Notes: generated by a model from the sequence alone, not told the origin. 7,118 nt of DNA from an uncultured Mucispirillum sp. (GCA_937890655.1 CALADT010000311.1:1-7118), one strand, 5' to 3'; counted from the first letter of the stretch, positions 1 through 6,188 are shown. Translations and numbers: made by a program.

Positions 1-104
1 ATATTTTATTTTTCAATAAGATAAATTAATTTATAATATTAAATAATTTTATTAAGCTAATTAAAATAATAATCATAGAGAAATTGTAGAGACATAGGCA
101 AGAT

Positions 105-133
105 TTCACTTGATTTTTAAAGGAAATTATAAT
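105..133 (+). promoter_or_regulatory. Possible sigma70-type promoter reading toward the hairpins
   Basis: TTCACT (105-110, four of six matches to TTGACA) lies 17 bases before a perfect TATAAT (128-133). Transcription would start near 140, inside the inverted repeat at 135-169, and could run to the T-run after the hairpin at 222-250. No ORF follows, so the product would be a non-coding RNA of about 115 bases. A TATAAT is easily found by chance in DNA this AT-rich, so this is a weak call. Confidence 0.25.
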
Positions 134-134
134 A

Positions 135-169
135 TATATTTAATTGATATGAATTATCAATTAAATATA
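135..169. repeat. Perfect 15-bp inverted repeat with 5-base loop
   Basis: The arms at 135-149 and 155-169 are exact reverse complements separated by TGAAT. The stem is nearly all A and T, with one G:C pair, and no clean T-run follows on either strand, so it is a poor intrinsic terminator. It could be an operator for a dimeric repressor overlapping a transcription start, an RNA hairpin, or a chance palindrome in AT-rich DNA. Fifteen perfect pairs make pure chance less attractive. Confidence 0.6.
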
Positions 170-221
170 CTGAGTTATACTATTTTATCTGTAATAGTTT
201 ATAAGGTTTTATAGTAAAATC

Positions 222-250
222 AAGTAAGGGTATATTTTATACCCTTACTT
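222..250. terminator. Strong hairpin terminator closing the phage head operon
   Basis: AAGTAAGGGTATA (222-234) and its exact reverse complement (238-250) form a 13-bp stem with a 3-base TTT loop. On the plus strand the stem runs into TTTTTTATTT (249-258), a textbook intrinsic terminator. On the minus strand it starts 6 bases after the stop codon of the last phage gene (257-259) and is followed by GATTTTACTATAAAAC, a weaker U-tract. It therefore probably ends the phage operon and may also stop transcripts entering from the left. Confidence 0.8.
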
Positions 251-256
251 TTTTAT

Positions 257-439
257 TTACGGTTGTTTTTTTAATTCTTTTGAGATTTCATCAATGTCTT
301 TACTACATGTTATACTACTATCTTTTAAAAGCTCATTAATTATATCTTTATCTTTTGTTTCATATATACCGTTTTTAAAAACTGCCACCCCTTTTGTATG
401 GACTGCTTTTAAGTTTTTATAGCTTGAGTGTAATATCAT
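257..439 (-). CDS. Small post-capsid phage protein of unknown function (60 aa)
   Basis: This 60-residue, lysine-rich protein is the last gene of the operon. A consensus AGGAGG (444-449) overlaps the capsid gene's stop codon and lies four bases before the ATG, so it is clearly meant to be translated, probably coupled to the capsid gene. Its middle, VAVFKNGIYETKDKDIINEL (residues 19-38), resembles the pattern F-x-[ND]-G-x-Y-x-T-x-D-x-x-[IV]-[IV]-x-x-L that I associate with very short proteins encoded right after the capsid gene in phages of low-GC hosts. Such proteins usually have no assigned role; decoration or head-completion is a guess from position only. There are no signal peptide or membrane segments. 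It ends just before the terminator hairpin. Confidence 0.75.
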   Translation of the reverse strand: MILHSSYKNLKAVHTKGVAVFKNGIYETKDKDIINELLKDSSITCSKDIDEISKELKKQP

Positions 440-443
440 ATAA

Positions 444-449
444 CCTCCT
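444..449 (-). promoter_or_regulatory. Consensus ribosome binding site on the capsid stop codon
   Basis: The minus strand reads AGGAGG here, four bases before the ATG at 439. It overlaps the TAG stop of the capsid gene (448-450). The perfect match and the overlap support real translation of the 60-residue gene and coupling to capsid synthesis. Confidence 0.8.
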
Positions 450-1626
450 AGAAGTTAAGAGTTAATATGCCATGACATTCTTCGTTGGATACTTCAAGCC
501 CACAGTCTGTTAAGAATGTATCCACAACACCATCATAACCATCACTTTGTATATTTGTTTCCATTTTTGTTTCTTCTATAAAGTGAAGCATTAATTCTTC
601 TAAATCAATAATTACAGCAGAGTTAGGGTAAACTGATGATAATACAGGGTCATACATTATATTTAATTCCCCATATTCTGTATCAATTTTATCAAGAGAT
701 ATACCATACTCTTTTAATAAATTACCACTACCACCTGCAAATGTTTTAATTGCGTTATCGTTTAATTTTGCATTAAATGATGAACCTGTAAGCATAACTT
801 TATCCCCTGCTGAACCTTTATCTGCCATTGCACCTAATATTTCATTAATAGTGCCTACTTTAAATTTATCTGGGTTAGTAATACTCATTACATTTGTTTT
901 AATGTAATGAAAAAGCCCACCTGTAACATATAATGGGTCAGCCCCTGAAATATCTTTTTTTGGTTCCCCAAACATTAAAGACTGTTCTATATCGTTTTGA
1001 TGAAGTCTTAATATTTTATTACGTTCTATTTTACGTCTACTTTCTGCAGTGTTTCCGTCATCACCATATTCCCCTTGACGAAGTTTATTTCTAGTGATTT
1101 TTAATGTTCTTCTAAAAGTTTGGCAATAGTTGAAGTTATCATTTTTTAAAAGCACTGTTCCTTTTGGTGCTAAACTTCCCTCTGGGTATGCCACAGAAAT
1201 ATTTATAAATGAAGCAACACTATCTTCTTTATCTGCTTCTATATTTTGTGCGCTTGTTACACCATATGCCCTTTGGACAGTAATAGTTTTACCATTGATT
1301 TTTGTAACACGCATTTGTTCGTGGGTTTTAATATTTTTAATAATAGAGCCTTCTGTTAAAAAAGCGATATTATCTTCATCTACTACAACTGTTAAATCTG
1401 TAGCAGAATTATTAGCAGGCTGGATTTTAAAAACAGGTTTATTAAGTTTTGTTTCAAGCCATTCAAATTTTTGGTTAGTTTCTGCAACTGTTCTGCCTTT
1501 TGCCTGAAGCATCATAAATAATGGTGATAATTTAGCATTTTGGAACACTTTATCCCTTAATGCTACACTCCTTTTTACTAATTCTTCTTGTGTTTTTGTG
1601 TTATATGTATTATAAATTACGCTCAT
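448..1626 (-). CDS. Major capsid protein, SU10-like (DUF5309-type)
   Basis: This is the shell-forming protein of the phage head (392 aa). The N-terminal third has the pattern of SU10-type major head proteins: a helix, then FEWLETKLNKP (about residues 54-64). Residues about 89-132 form a small beta insertion (FLTEGSIIKNI, MRVTKINGKTITVQRAYG) of the kind seen in these capsids. NYCQTFRRTLKITRNK (166-181) followed by a long charged helix (194-217, ending near DIEQSLMFGEP) and GGLFHYIKTN (236-245) matches the core of the family. The C-terminal half (VMLTGSSFNAKL, NIMYDPVLSSV, SAVIIDLEEL) fits the HK97-fold A-domain region. The length is normal. A strong AAAGGAG precedes the ATG by six bases and overlaps the stop codon of the upstream gene. 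No fused protease is present. The capsid role is well supported by content and position; the exact family rests on recognition by eye. Confidence 0.88.
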   Translation of the reverse strand: MSVIYNTYNTKTQEELVKRSVALRDKVFQNAKLSPLFMMLQAKGRTVAETNQKFEWLETKLNKPVFKIQPANNSATDLTVVVDEDNIAFLTEGSIIKNIKTHEQMRVTKINGKTITVQRAYGVTSAQNIEADKEDSVASFINISVAYPEGSLAPKGTVLLKNDNFNYCQTFRRTLKITRNKLRQGEYGDDGNTAESRRKIERNKILRLHQNDIEQSLMFGEPKKDISGADPLYVTGGLFHYIKTNVMSITNPDKFKVGTINEILGAMADKGSAGDKVMLTGSSFNAKLNDNAIKTFAGGSGNLLKEYGISLDKIDTEYGELNIMYDPVLSSVYPNSAVIIDLEELMLHFIEETKMETNIQSDGYDGVVDTFLTDCGLEVSNEECHGILTLNF

Positions 1627-1638
1627 TTTTTTCTCCTT

Positions 1639-2133
1639 TTATATAAAATCTTCATAAGTTGATTTTTTTTCATTATTTTTATAGTTACCACCTTGAATAG
1701 AGTTTGGTGGAAAAACAATTTCTGTTTCTTTTTTATTTTCTTTATTTTCACAGGCTGTTATTTCTTTAAAAATATTATCATAAAATTCCAACAACCTTTC
1801 CACATTACCATGCATTCTTGAAGATAAAATATCTCTTGCATCTTTAAAGGCCATACTTTCAAAAGCATCTCTTGCAGCAGATTCAACACTTTCATATTTA
1901 TCCCCATATTTTTCATAAAGGCTTTTATCAAAATTTTTTATTTTGATTTCTTTTTCTTTTTCTTTTACTGCCCTTTCTTTAAAATATGCAAAATAATCTT
2001 GATGATTAGCTTTTGACATATCAAAAGGTTCTTTTGTATATTTTTCTACTTCATTAACTGCATATTCATTAATTAAACGAATATCATCTAATGTAATACC
2101 TTCCATATATTCCATATGTTTTGATGTAAACAT
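1639..2133 (-). CDS. Putative head scaffold-like protein, C-terminal part (164 aa)
   Basis: This highly charged, largely helical protein lies directly upstream of the capsid gene, where tailed phages usually encode the scaffold that shapes the procapsid. I see no named domain. The protein is rich in Lys and Glu, with a likely coiled-coil stretch (residues about 52-68) and a polar tail containing VFPPNSIQGG. The start is doubtful. No Shine-Dalgarno sequence precedes the ATG at 2133 or the in-frame ATGs at 2115 and 2106, which is unusual beside neighbours that nearly all have strong ones. In its frame a stop codon lies at 2143-2145, right before an A6 run (2138-2143), and the upstream 69-residue ORF overlaps it by 46 bases. 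One extra A in that run would join the two into a single 219-residue protein. It is therefore probably the second half of one gene, or a gene expressed by slippage or coupling. Scaffold function is inferred from position and composition. Confidence 0.65.
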   Translation of the reverse strand: MFTSKHMEYMEGITLDDIRLINEYAVNEVEKYTKEPFDMSKANHQDYFAYFKERAVKEKEKEIKIKNFDKSLYEKYGDKYESVESAARDAFESMAFKDARDILSSRMHGNVERLLEFYDNIFKEITACENKENKKETEIVFPPNSIQGGNYKNNEKKSTYEDFI

Positions 2134-2297
2134 GTTATTTTTTCATCTTTTTTCATTGGAGTTGAAAAAGTATTTATAAGTTTTAAAATATCTTCTGGCA
2201 TATTATTTTCACTGCCTTTATTTTCATTAAATATTTTAATAATATCCTCTACTGAATATTTTTTTATTTCTTCGTTTTTTTGTTCTTGATTTTCCAT
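2088..2297 (-). CDS. Small acidic-basic protein, probable N-terminal half of a scaffold-like protein (69 aa)
   Basis: I chose the ATG at 2297 because AAAGGAG (2306-2312) lies eight bases before it. The in-frame GTG at 2306 overlaps that site itself and would add only three residues. The first 53 residues are charged and helical (YSVEDIIKIFNEN, MPEDILKLINTF), like the protein encoded next. After DEK at residue 53 the composition changes abruptly to ITCLHQNIWNIWKVLH, with Trp, His and Cys quite unlike the rest. This looks like out-of-frame translation beyond an A6 run (2138-2143). A shift to the -1 frame there continues into the 164-residue ORF. No family is recognised. The stop of the preceding 84-residue gene lies within the spacer, so translation is probably coupled. 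Confidence 0.6.
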   Translation of the reverse strand: MENQEQKNEEIKKYSVEDIIKIFNENKGSENNMPEDILKLINTFSTPMKKDEKITCLHQNIWNIWKVLH

Positions 2298-2302
2298 TAA
2301 AA

Positions 2303-2557
2303 TCACTCCTTTATATTTTTATTTTTAAGAAGATTAAAAGCATCTTCTCCATGGGCTATATCTTTTAAAATATCGTTTTCTATTTTTCTCATAATAAAAG
2401 CCATGCCATGTAATTTTTCTATATTTTCACAATTTTCTAAACTTTTAAATATTTCAGTTTTATATTTATTTAAAAGTGGCTTTATATATTCATAAGTTTC
2501 TGAAGCCTTAAAACCAATACCTGCACTTTTTTTTAAATTTTCTATACTATACTCCAC
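2303..2557 (-). CDS. Small helical protein encoded right after the portal (84 aa)
   Basis: I do not recognise this protein. It is predicted almost wholly alpha-helical and lysine-rich, with heptad-like stretches (IEKLHGMAFIMRKIENDILK, residues about 46-65), no cysteine-rich motif beyond one Cys, and no signal or membrane segment. It starts with GTG at 2557 inside the end of the portal gene (11-base overlap). GGAG (2565-2568) lies seven bases before the GTG, and an in-frame stop a few codons upstream leaves no better start. Small ORFs between portal and scaffold are common in tailed phages. A role in head assembly is inferred from position only. Confidence 0.7.
   Translation of the reverse strand: MEYSIENLKKSAGIGFKASETYEYIKPLLNKYKTEIFKSLENCENIEKLHGMAFIMRKIENDILKDIAHGEDAFNLLKNKNIKE
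2306..2312 (-). promoter_or_regulatory. Ribosome binding site that fixes the start at 2297
   Basis: The minus strand reads AAAGGAG. It is formed by the last Lys-Glu codons of the 84-residue gene and is followed by that gene's TGA stop. The distance to the ATG at 2297 is eight bases, while the alternative GTG at 2306 would begin on the last base of the site. This favours the ATG. Confidence 0.75.
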
Positions 2558-4271
2558 TTTCCTGCTCCATAATTCTTTCTACACTTAATAAATAGCTGTC
2601 TGTATCCTTTAATCCACTTTCTTCTAAAAGTTTTGCCATTAAGTTTCTTATACGCAGCCTATCTGTTAAGTTACGTGGCTCTCCTATTTCTATCATCATT
2701 AATAATGCAGAATTTAAGGCTCTTCTTCTTGTTTCTTCTGTTCCTGTGGATAAAGCTGGGGACACTGTTATATCAAAATCCACATCTTTTATATCATCAG
2801 GGTTTACTTCTATTGTATCATTTATAAGCCTTATAACTTGTGCGTTATCAATAAACTTCTGGTTTTGGTATATTAAAAACTTATATGTATCTTTTAAACT
2901 TTCTGCAAAATTTAAAACTATTGCTTGCACTTGTGAATTAGAAGATTCATATTTTATAGTAGCCTCTGTGGCACTGCTATAATCCATAGATTTAGATATA
3001 CCTTGTTTCATTTCACTAACCCCTGTTACTCTCTGGTTTTCCTTATCAAAATATTCAAGGAGAGTAAACGAGTTATTGGAAATAGATTCAAAAGGTTCTG
3101 GTGCAAATATATTATTAATATCAGCACTATCACGGACTGCCACATACTGCTCACTTGTAACCATTTGGGAAGGGTTTAGTAAATCATCTACTTTATAAAA
3201 TATTTTCCTGTTATTATTTCTTCTTGTATTTTCAAGTATTTCTCTTATTAATGCCGTTTTTATAATTTGAGAGTTTTCTGAAAGTTCAGCTAAACTTCTA
3301 CCTGCTATACTATCCATAGATAAAAATGGGGCATATACAAAAAATGGATACATTCCAAAACTATTTTCTTCTATGGATAATATTTTATCACCACAATAAG
3401 TTACAACAACATTTTCAAGTAAACCGTCTTTATTAATATCAAGCCTGCCCCAATATTCATTAAGCATATACATTTTTCTTGCTGCATTTTTATTGGAGTA
3501 TTCTTTTATATTTATATGTTTTTTAATATCATCATCTTCATAGGAAGAAGTAATATTATTAATATCTGATATATTTTTATACCGTCTTGTTAAATAATCA
3601 TAGTTTACAAGTTTCCTATGTATTATAAAGTTTGCTTCTTGAATTGATGTGGCATTGGCATCAAATAAAAATTCATCATATGGTAACACTTCAAATACAG
3701 GCTGATTTTTTGCAATATATTTAGCACTATATTTTACCTTATATTTTTTATACCCTTTTGTATAATATTCTTTATATTCTACTTTATATCCTAAACTTAT
3801 AAGCTCCTGTAACTTATTATATGTAACAACATTTTCTATAACCTTTTCTTTAACTTCTTTTACCCATACAACTTTTAAAGCAGCACAGCCTGTTATTAAA
3901 GCATTAGTAATAAGCCTTGTAAAAATAGTATGGTATGGGTTTAAAGCTGTAATTTGATAATTTAAAAGGCTTTGTAACTTCCTAGCTTTTTCTTCATCTT
4001 CACCATTTCTAGCAGAGATTTCCACAGGGTTATTTGTAAACAATAATTTATTAATATCAGGCATAATAGTTCTAATAGATACTAATACATCACGGCTTAT
4101 AAATGAGCTTTGTGGCATTCTGTTTTTTTTTACATCTATTTGCTCTCCATTATAAAGGTCATAATATTTTTTAAACTTCGGTTTTAATTGACTGTTATAG
4201 TAACTTAGAGCCTGTTCTTTATCTTCTTTTATTATTTCTAGTATTTCTTTATCACTTAGTAATATCTTCAT
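2547..4271 (-). CDS. Portal protein, P22/SU10-like (574 aa)
   Basis: This is the subunit of the dodecameric ring at the capsid vertex through which DNA is packaged and to which the tail or neck attaches. The family hallmarks are in order. An N-terminal helical region (YYDLYNGEQID near 37-46) is followed by SRDVLVSIRTIMPDINKLLF (59-78) and the wing motif VFEVLPYDEFLFDANATSI (192-210) with FIIHRKLV just after. A clip/stem region runs FFVYAPFLSMDSIAGRSLAE (310-329), SQIIKTALIREILENTRRNN (334-353) and VTGVSEMKQGISKSMDYSSA (415-434). The length suits P22-like portals (roughly 500-700 aa) and not the shorter HK97-type portals. AAGG (4279-4282) sits on the stop codon of the large terminase gene, seven bases before the ATG. 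It follows the terminase with nine bases between and overlaps the next gene by 11. Confidence 0.92.
   Translation of the reverse strand: MKILLSDKEILEIIKEDKEQALSYYNSQLKPKFKKYYDLYNGEQIDVKKNRMPQSSFISRDVLVSIRTIMPDINKLLFTNNPVEISARNGEDEEKARKLQSLLNYQITALNPYHTIFTRLITNALITGCAALKVVWVKEVKEKVIENVVTYNKLQELISLGYKVEYKEYYTKGYKKYKVKYSAKYIAKNQPVFEVLPYDEFLFDANATSIQEANFIIHRKLVNYDYLTRRYKNISDINNITSSYEDDDIKKHINIKEYSNKNAARKMYMLNEYWGRLDINKDGLLENVVVTYCGDKILSIEENSFGMYPFFVYAPFLSMDSIAGRSLAELSENSQIIKTALIREILENTRRNNNRKIFYKVDDLLNPSQMVTSEQYVAVRDSADINNIFAPEPFESISNNSFTLLEYFDKENQRVTGVSEMKQGISKSMDYSSATEATIKYESSNSQVQAIVLNFAESLKDTYKFLIYQNQKFIDNAQVIRLINDTIEVNPDDIKDVDFDITVSPALSTGTEETRRRALNSALLMMIEIGEPRNLTDRLRIRNLMAKLLEESGLKDTDSYLLSVERIMEQESGV
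2565..2568 (-). promoter_or_regulatory. Ribosome binding site supporting the GTG start at 2557
   Basis: GGAG on the minus strand lies inside the last codons of the portal gene, seven bases before the GTG. A second AGGA at 2560-2563 is too close (two bases) to serve. No ATG is available between the upstream in-frame stop and the GTG. Confidence 0.55.
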
Positions 4272-4280
4272 AATTATACC

Positions 4281-5714
4281 TTACCTTAACATTAGTGAGG
4301 GTAGTTCTCGTTTTTCCCTTACTATATTTTGTGCAAATGTTAATGCTAACGCATCAGCACAGTCAGGACTTGCAAGCCCTCTTTTTTTCATATCTTGTTT
4401 TTTTTCTAAAAGTATTTGAGCATTATCGCCCCTAAAATAGTAGAAAGGCCCTGCTAAATCTTCTTTTAAGTCGCTATCATTTGGTATATCTGCCTGTTTT
4501 AACCAGTCAGCCATACGGCACCACATTTCAGCACGTTTATTCATATATTTATCTTTTCTTTCAGGTTTTCCGGCAAAATCAATACCTATAACATTATAAT
4601 TTAACCACTTTAACCTGTCATAAACTCCAGCACCAATACCACCTAAATCAATAAACACAGCTTCCGGCTTAAAGGATTCTATTTCCCTTATAACAGCATC
4701 TGAAACTTCCATTGTATCAAGTGAGCTATATTTTTTTAAATCATAGAGTTTTAAACCCTGCCTTCTTGCTATTACTGTTTTATCTTCTCCAAACCTTGCC
4801 ACATCTACACCTATTATTCTTGGAGCATGTGAAAATATACTTTCATCTATATTACGGTTAGTAGCTTCCAAAATATCATCTCTTTTAATAAGTGATGCAC
4901 TGTTACTTGATGGAAACTCCCCTAAAACCCTCACCTTTACAAAATCACTTTCAAGTCCGTAGTCTGCCACCCATTTATTTATTTGACGTTTATCAGTAAT
5001 AGGCACCGTTCTGCTATCTACTTTTAATGTATAATACCTATGCCTAAACCTGCCAAAACACTCATAAAACCTGCCGTTATTTCTTGTAGGATTACCAAAA
5101 CATACAAAAAATATTTCTGTATTTTTATCCGTTAAGGCCCCTTCAGCTACTTCCCATATACAAGTGGGTATAGCTGAAGCTTCATCAAAAATAATCAAAA
5201 TCCTACCACCTTGATTATGCAGCCCAGCAAATGATTCAGGCCTGTGTTCGCTCCATGCAACAGCATCTACCCGCCATGTTTTTTCATAACGTGGGTCTTT
5301 GCTATATATGGCAGTTTTACTTACTTCAAACATACTTTCCACAATGGAAAGCCTATGCCACTTGGAAAGCTCTGCCCATGTTTTGCTTTTAAGCTGTGTT
5401 TCTGTATTGGCAGTAACTATTCCTTTTGTGTTAGGCTTTGTGGATATTGCCCACAGTATAAGCCATGATACTAAAGCACTTTTGCCTATACCGTGGCCTG
5501 AAGAAACAGCAATCTGTATAGCTTCTGATAAACTAATAATCCCTTCTTTTATGTGAGTTAATATATTTTTTTGCCAGTCTAATATATTATGGTCTTTTAA
5601 TTCATCTTTTCCCCATGGAAAAGCAACCTGCACAAATAATAATGGGTCTTTTTCAAGTTTAGTTAATATATAAGCTAAATCGTTAATAGATTGGCTGCTA
5701 AGTTGCTTCTTCAT
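4281..5714 (-). CDS. terL: Terminase large subunit (packaging ATPase and nuclease, 477 aa)
   Basis: This motor cuts phage DNA and drives it through the portal using ATP. Numbering is from the ATG at 5714. The Walker A motif SGHGIGKS is at about 72-79. Walker B is ILIIFDEA at about 172-179, with D177 and catalytic E178. A coupling motif, FGNPTRNNGRF, follows at about 206-216. The RNase H-like nuclease shows its acidic residues in IGVDVARFGEDKT (D304, D311), VFIDLGGIGAGV (D356) and ASPDCADALALTFA (D451, D454), so both enzyme halves look intact. The length is normal. A TTG at 5729 would add five residues. I prefer the ATG because GAGG (5724-5727) precedes it by nine bases and would lie inside the coding region of the TTG form. 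It overlaps the small terminase gene by 17 bases. No frameshift is seen. Confidence 0.95.
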   Translation of the reverse strand: MKKQLSSQSINDLAYILTKLEKDPLLFVQVAFPWGKDELKDHNILDWQKNILTHIKEGIISLSEAIQIAVSSGHGIGKSALVSWLILWAISTKPNTKGIVTANTETQLKSKTWAELSKWHRLSIVESMFEVSKTAIYSKDPRYEKTWRVDAVAWSEHRPESFAGLHNQGGRILIIFDEASAIPTCIWEVAEGALTDKNTEIFFVCFGNPTRNNGRFYECFGRFRHRYYTLKVDSRTVPITDKRQINKWVADYGLESDFVKVRVLGEFPSSNSASLIKRDDILEATNRNIDESIFSHAPRIIGVDVARFGEDKTVIARRQGLKLYDLKKYSSLDTMEVSDAVIREIESFKPEAVFIDLGGIGAGVYDRLKWLNYNVIGIDFAGKPERKDKYMNKRAEMWCRMADWLKQADIPNDSDLKEDLAGPFYYFRGDNAQILLEKKQDMKKRGLASPDCADALALTFAQNIVREKRELPSLMLR

Positions 5715-6075
5715 CTTCTGATGCCTCAATTAATTTTTTTGCATTTTGCATAAGTTGAGCCATATCATCTTTTACAGCAGTTTGTTTATCACTATAACCA
5801 AAACTACATTTTAAATTAAATATTACACCTGTTGTGGCATAACTTTTATCTGTTAGCATATCTATTGCTTGACTTTCCATTCTTAATTTTATTCTATTAA
5901 TAGCAGGGGCAAATTCTTCTTCTTTTTCTAAATCATAAAACTCCTGCTTATTTGTAAACCCTAGAAAATATGATATACCAGCAATGGAACAAGGTTTATT
6001 TTCTGATTCCTGTTCTAAAAAATACTGTTCTGCCATTTTTTCTAAATCTTTTGGTTTTTTATATTTTTTATTCAT
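5698..6075 (-). CDS. terS: Terminase small subunit, gp3-type DNA-packaging protein (125 aa)
   Basis: This protein recognises the packaging site on phage DNA and loads the large terminase. The sequence follows the gp3-like DNA-packaging family. CSIAGISYFLGFTNKQEFYD (residues 29-48) matches the helix-turn-helix-like stretch usually written as S-x-x-x-L-x-x-x-L-G-F-x-x-x-x-x-x-x-D/Y. A charged helix INRIKLRMESQAIDML (59-74) follows, then the family signature TTGVIFNLKCSFGYSDKQ (81-98; compare A-T-G-x-I-F-x-L-K-N-x-F-G-W-x-D). The C-terminus is acidic (EASEDEE). It opens the operon: AAGGA (6082-6086) lies six bases before the ATG, and its stop overlaps the start of the large terminase gene. Length is normal for the family. 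The lysine-rich N-terminus is encoded by one copy of a 17-base direct repeat. Confidence 0.88.
   Translation of the reverse strand: MNKKYKKPKDLEKMAEQYFLEQESENKPCSIAGISYFLGFTNKQEFYDLEKEEEFAPAINRIKLRMESQAIDMLTDKSYATTGVIFNLKCSFGYSDKQTAVKDDMAQLMQNAKKLIEASEDEEAT
5724..5727 (-). promoter_or_regulatory. Ribosome binding site that favours the terL ATG at 5714
   Basis: GAGG on the minus strand is nine bases before the ATG at 5714 and lies immediately beside the alternative TTG at 5729. The TTG has no purine-rich site of its own at a usual distance; its upstream sequence is an A/T run. Confidence 0.55.
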
Positions 6076-6101
6076 TTATTATCCTTTTTTATATTTTTTA
6101 T
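6055..6101. repeat. 17-bp direct repeat flanking the small terminase start
   Basis: TTTTTTATATTTTTTAT occurs at 6055-6071 and again at 6085-6101, a period of 30 bases. On the minus strand one A-rich copy lies just before the Shine-Dalgarno site and the other encodes residues Lys-Lys-Tyr-Lys-Lys right after the start codon. A short tandem duplication is the simplest reading. An A-rich translation enhancer is possible. Confidence 0.6.
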
Positions 6102-6107
6102 AGGGCT

Positions 6108-6138
6108 ACTATATACATTTATTTTATGGATATGTCCG
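6108..6138 (-). promoter_or_regulatory. Weak candidate promoter for the phage head operon
   Basis: On the minus strand CGGACA (6133-6138) lies 19 bases before TATAGT (6108-6113), which would start transcription near 6101, about 25 bases ahead of the small terminase ATG. The -35 match is four of six and the spacer is long. Late phage operons often use weak or activator-dependent promoters, so this is only a candidate. Confidence 0.2.
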
Positions 6139-6188
6139 TAAAGTCCTTAATATCATTGAAGATAAATTTTTATTAAAAATACGTATTA

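Larger units (their letters stand above)
1..221. other. Gene-free AT-rich region beyond the head operon
   Basis: I find no open reading frame with a ribosome binding site on either strand here. The stretch is extremely AT-rich. It holds a perfect 15-bp inverted repeat (135-169) and a promoter-like pair on the plus strand (105-133), and it ends at the strong hairpin at 222-250. It could be the spacer between the phage head operon and whatever lies to the left, or it could carry a short non-coding RNA that ends at the hairpin. Confidence 0.6.
222..6086 (-). mobile_element. Phage packaging and head module (prophage or prophage-like element)
   Basis: Eight same-strand genes lie head to tail in the order typical of tailed phages: small terminase, large terminase, portal, small head proteins, major capsid, small post-capsid protein. 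All junctions overlap or are at most 13 bases apart. The combination of a gp3-like small terminase, a P22-like portal and an SU10-like capsid points to a short-tailed (podovirus-like) ancestry; this is inference from protein family resemblance. No tail, integrase, lysis or repressor gene and no convincing attachment-site repeat is visible. The operon ends at the hairpin at 222-250. On the right the next gene is a secreted, apparently non-phage protein on the opposite strand, so one element boundary may lie in 6087-6300. Confidence 0.8.

Noticed and set aside
43..55. A 13-base match between the left flank and the reverse complement of about 6242-6254, considered as attachment-site arms
   Set aside because: ATAATTTTATTAA is pure A/T and inverted between the flanks, whereas integration arms should be direct repeats. 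Chance is a sufficient explanation.
109..225. Inverted ACTTGATTTT (109-118) and AAAATCAAGT (216-225) as ends of a small mobile element
   Set aside because: The match is only 10 bases, no target-site duplication is visible, and one copy is partly inside the terminator hairpin.
1..256. CRISPR array, tRNA or riboswitch in the left flank
   Set aside because: There are no regularly spaced direct repeats, no cloverleaf with a CCA-type end and no recognisable riboswitch core; only simple hairpins are present.
1130..1507. A 125-codon plus-strand reading frame inside the capsid gene
   Set aside because: It lies wholly antisense to the well-supported capsid gene, has a hydrophobic composition typical of reversed coding sequence and no ribosome binding site.
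5970..6176. A 68-codon plus-strand reading frame across the small terminase start
   Set aside because: It is antisense to the small terminase gene and its own leader, is dominated by Phe, Ile and Tyr from A/T runs, and has no initiation signal.
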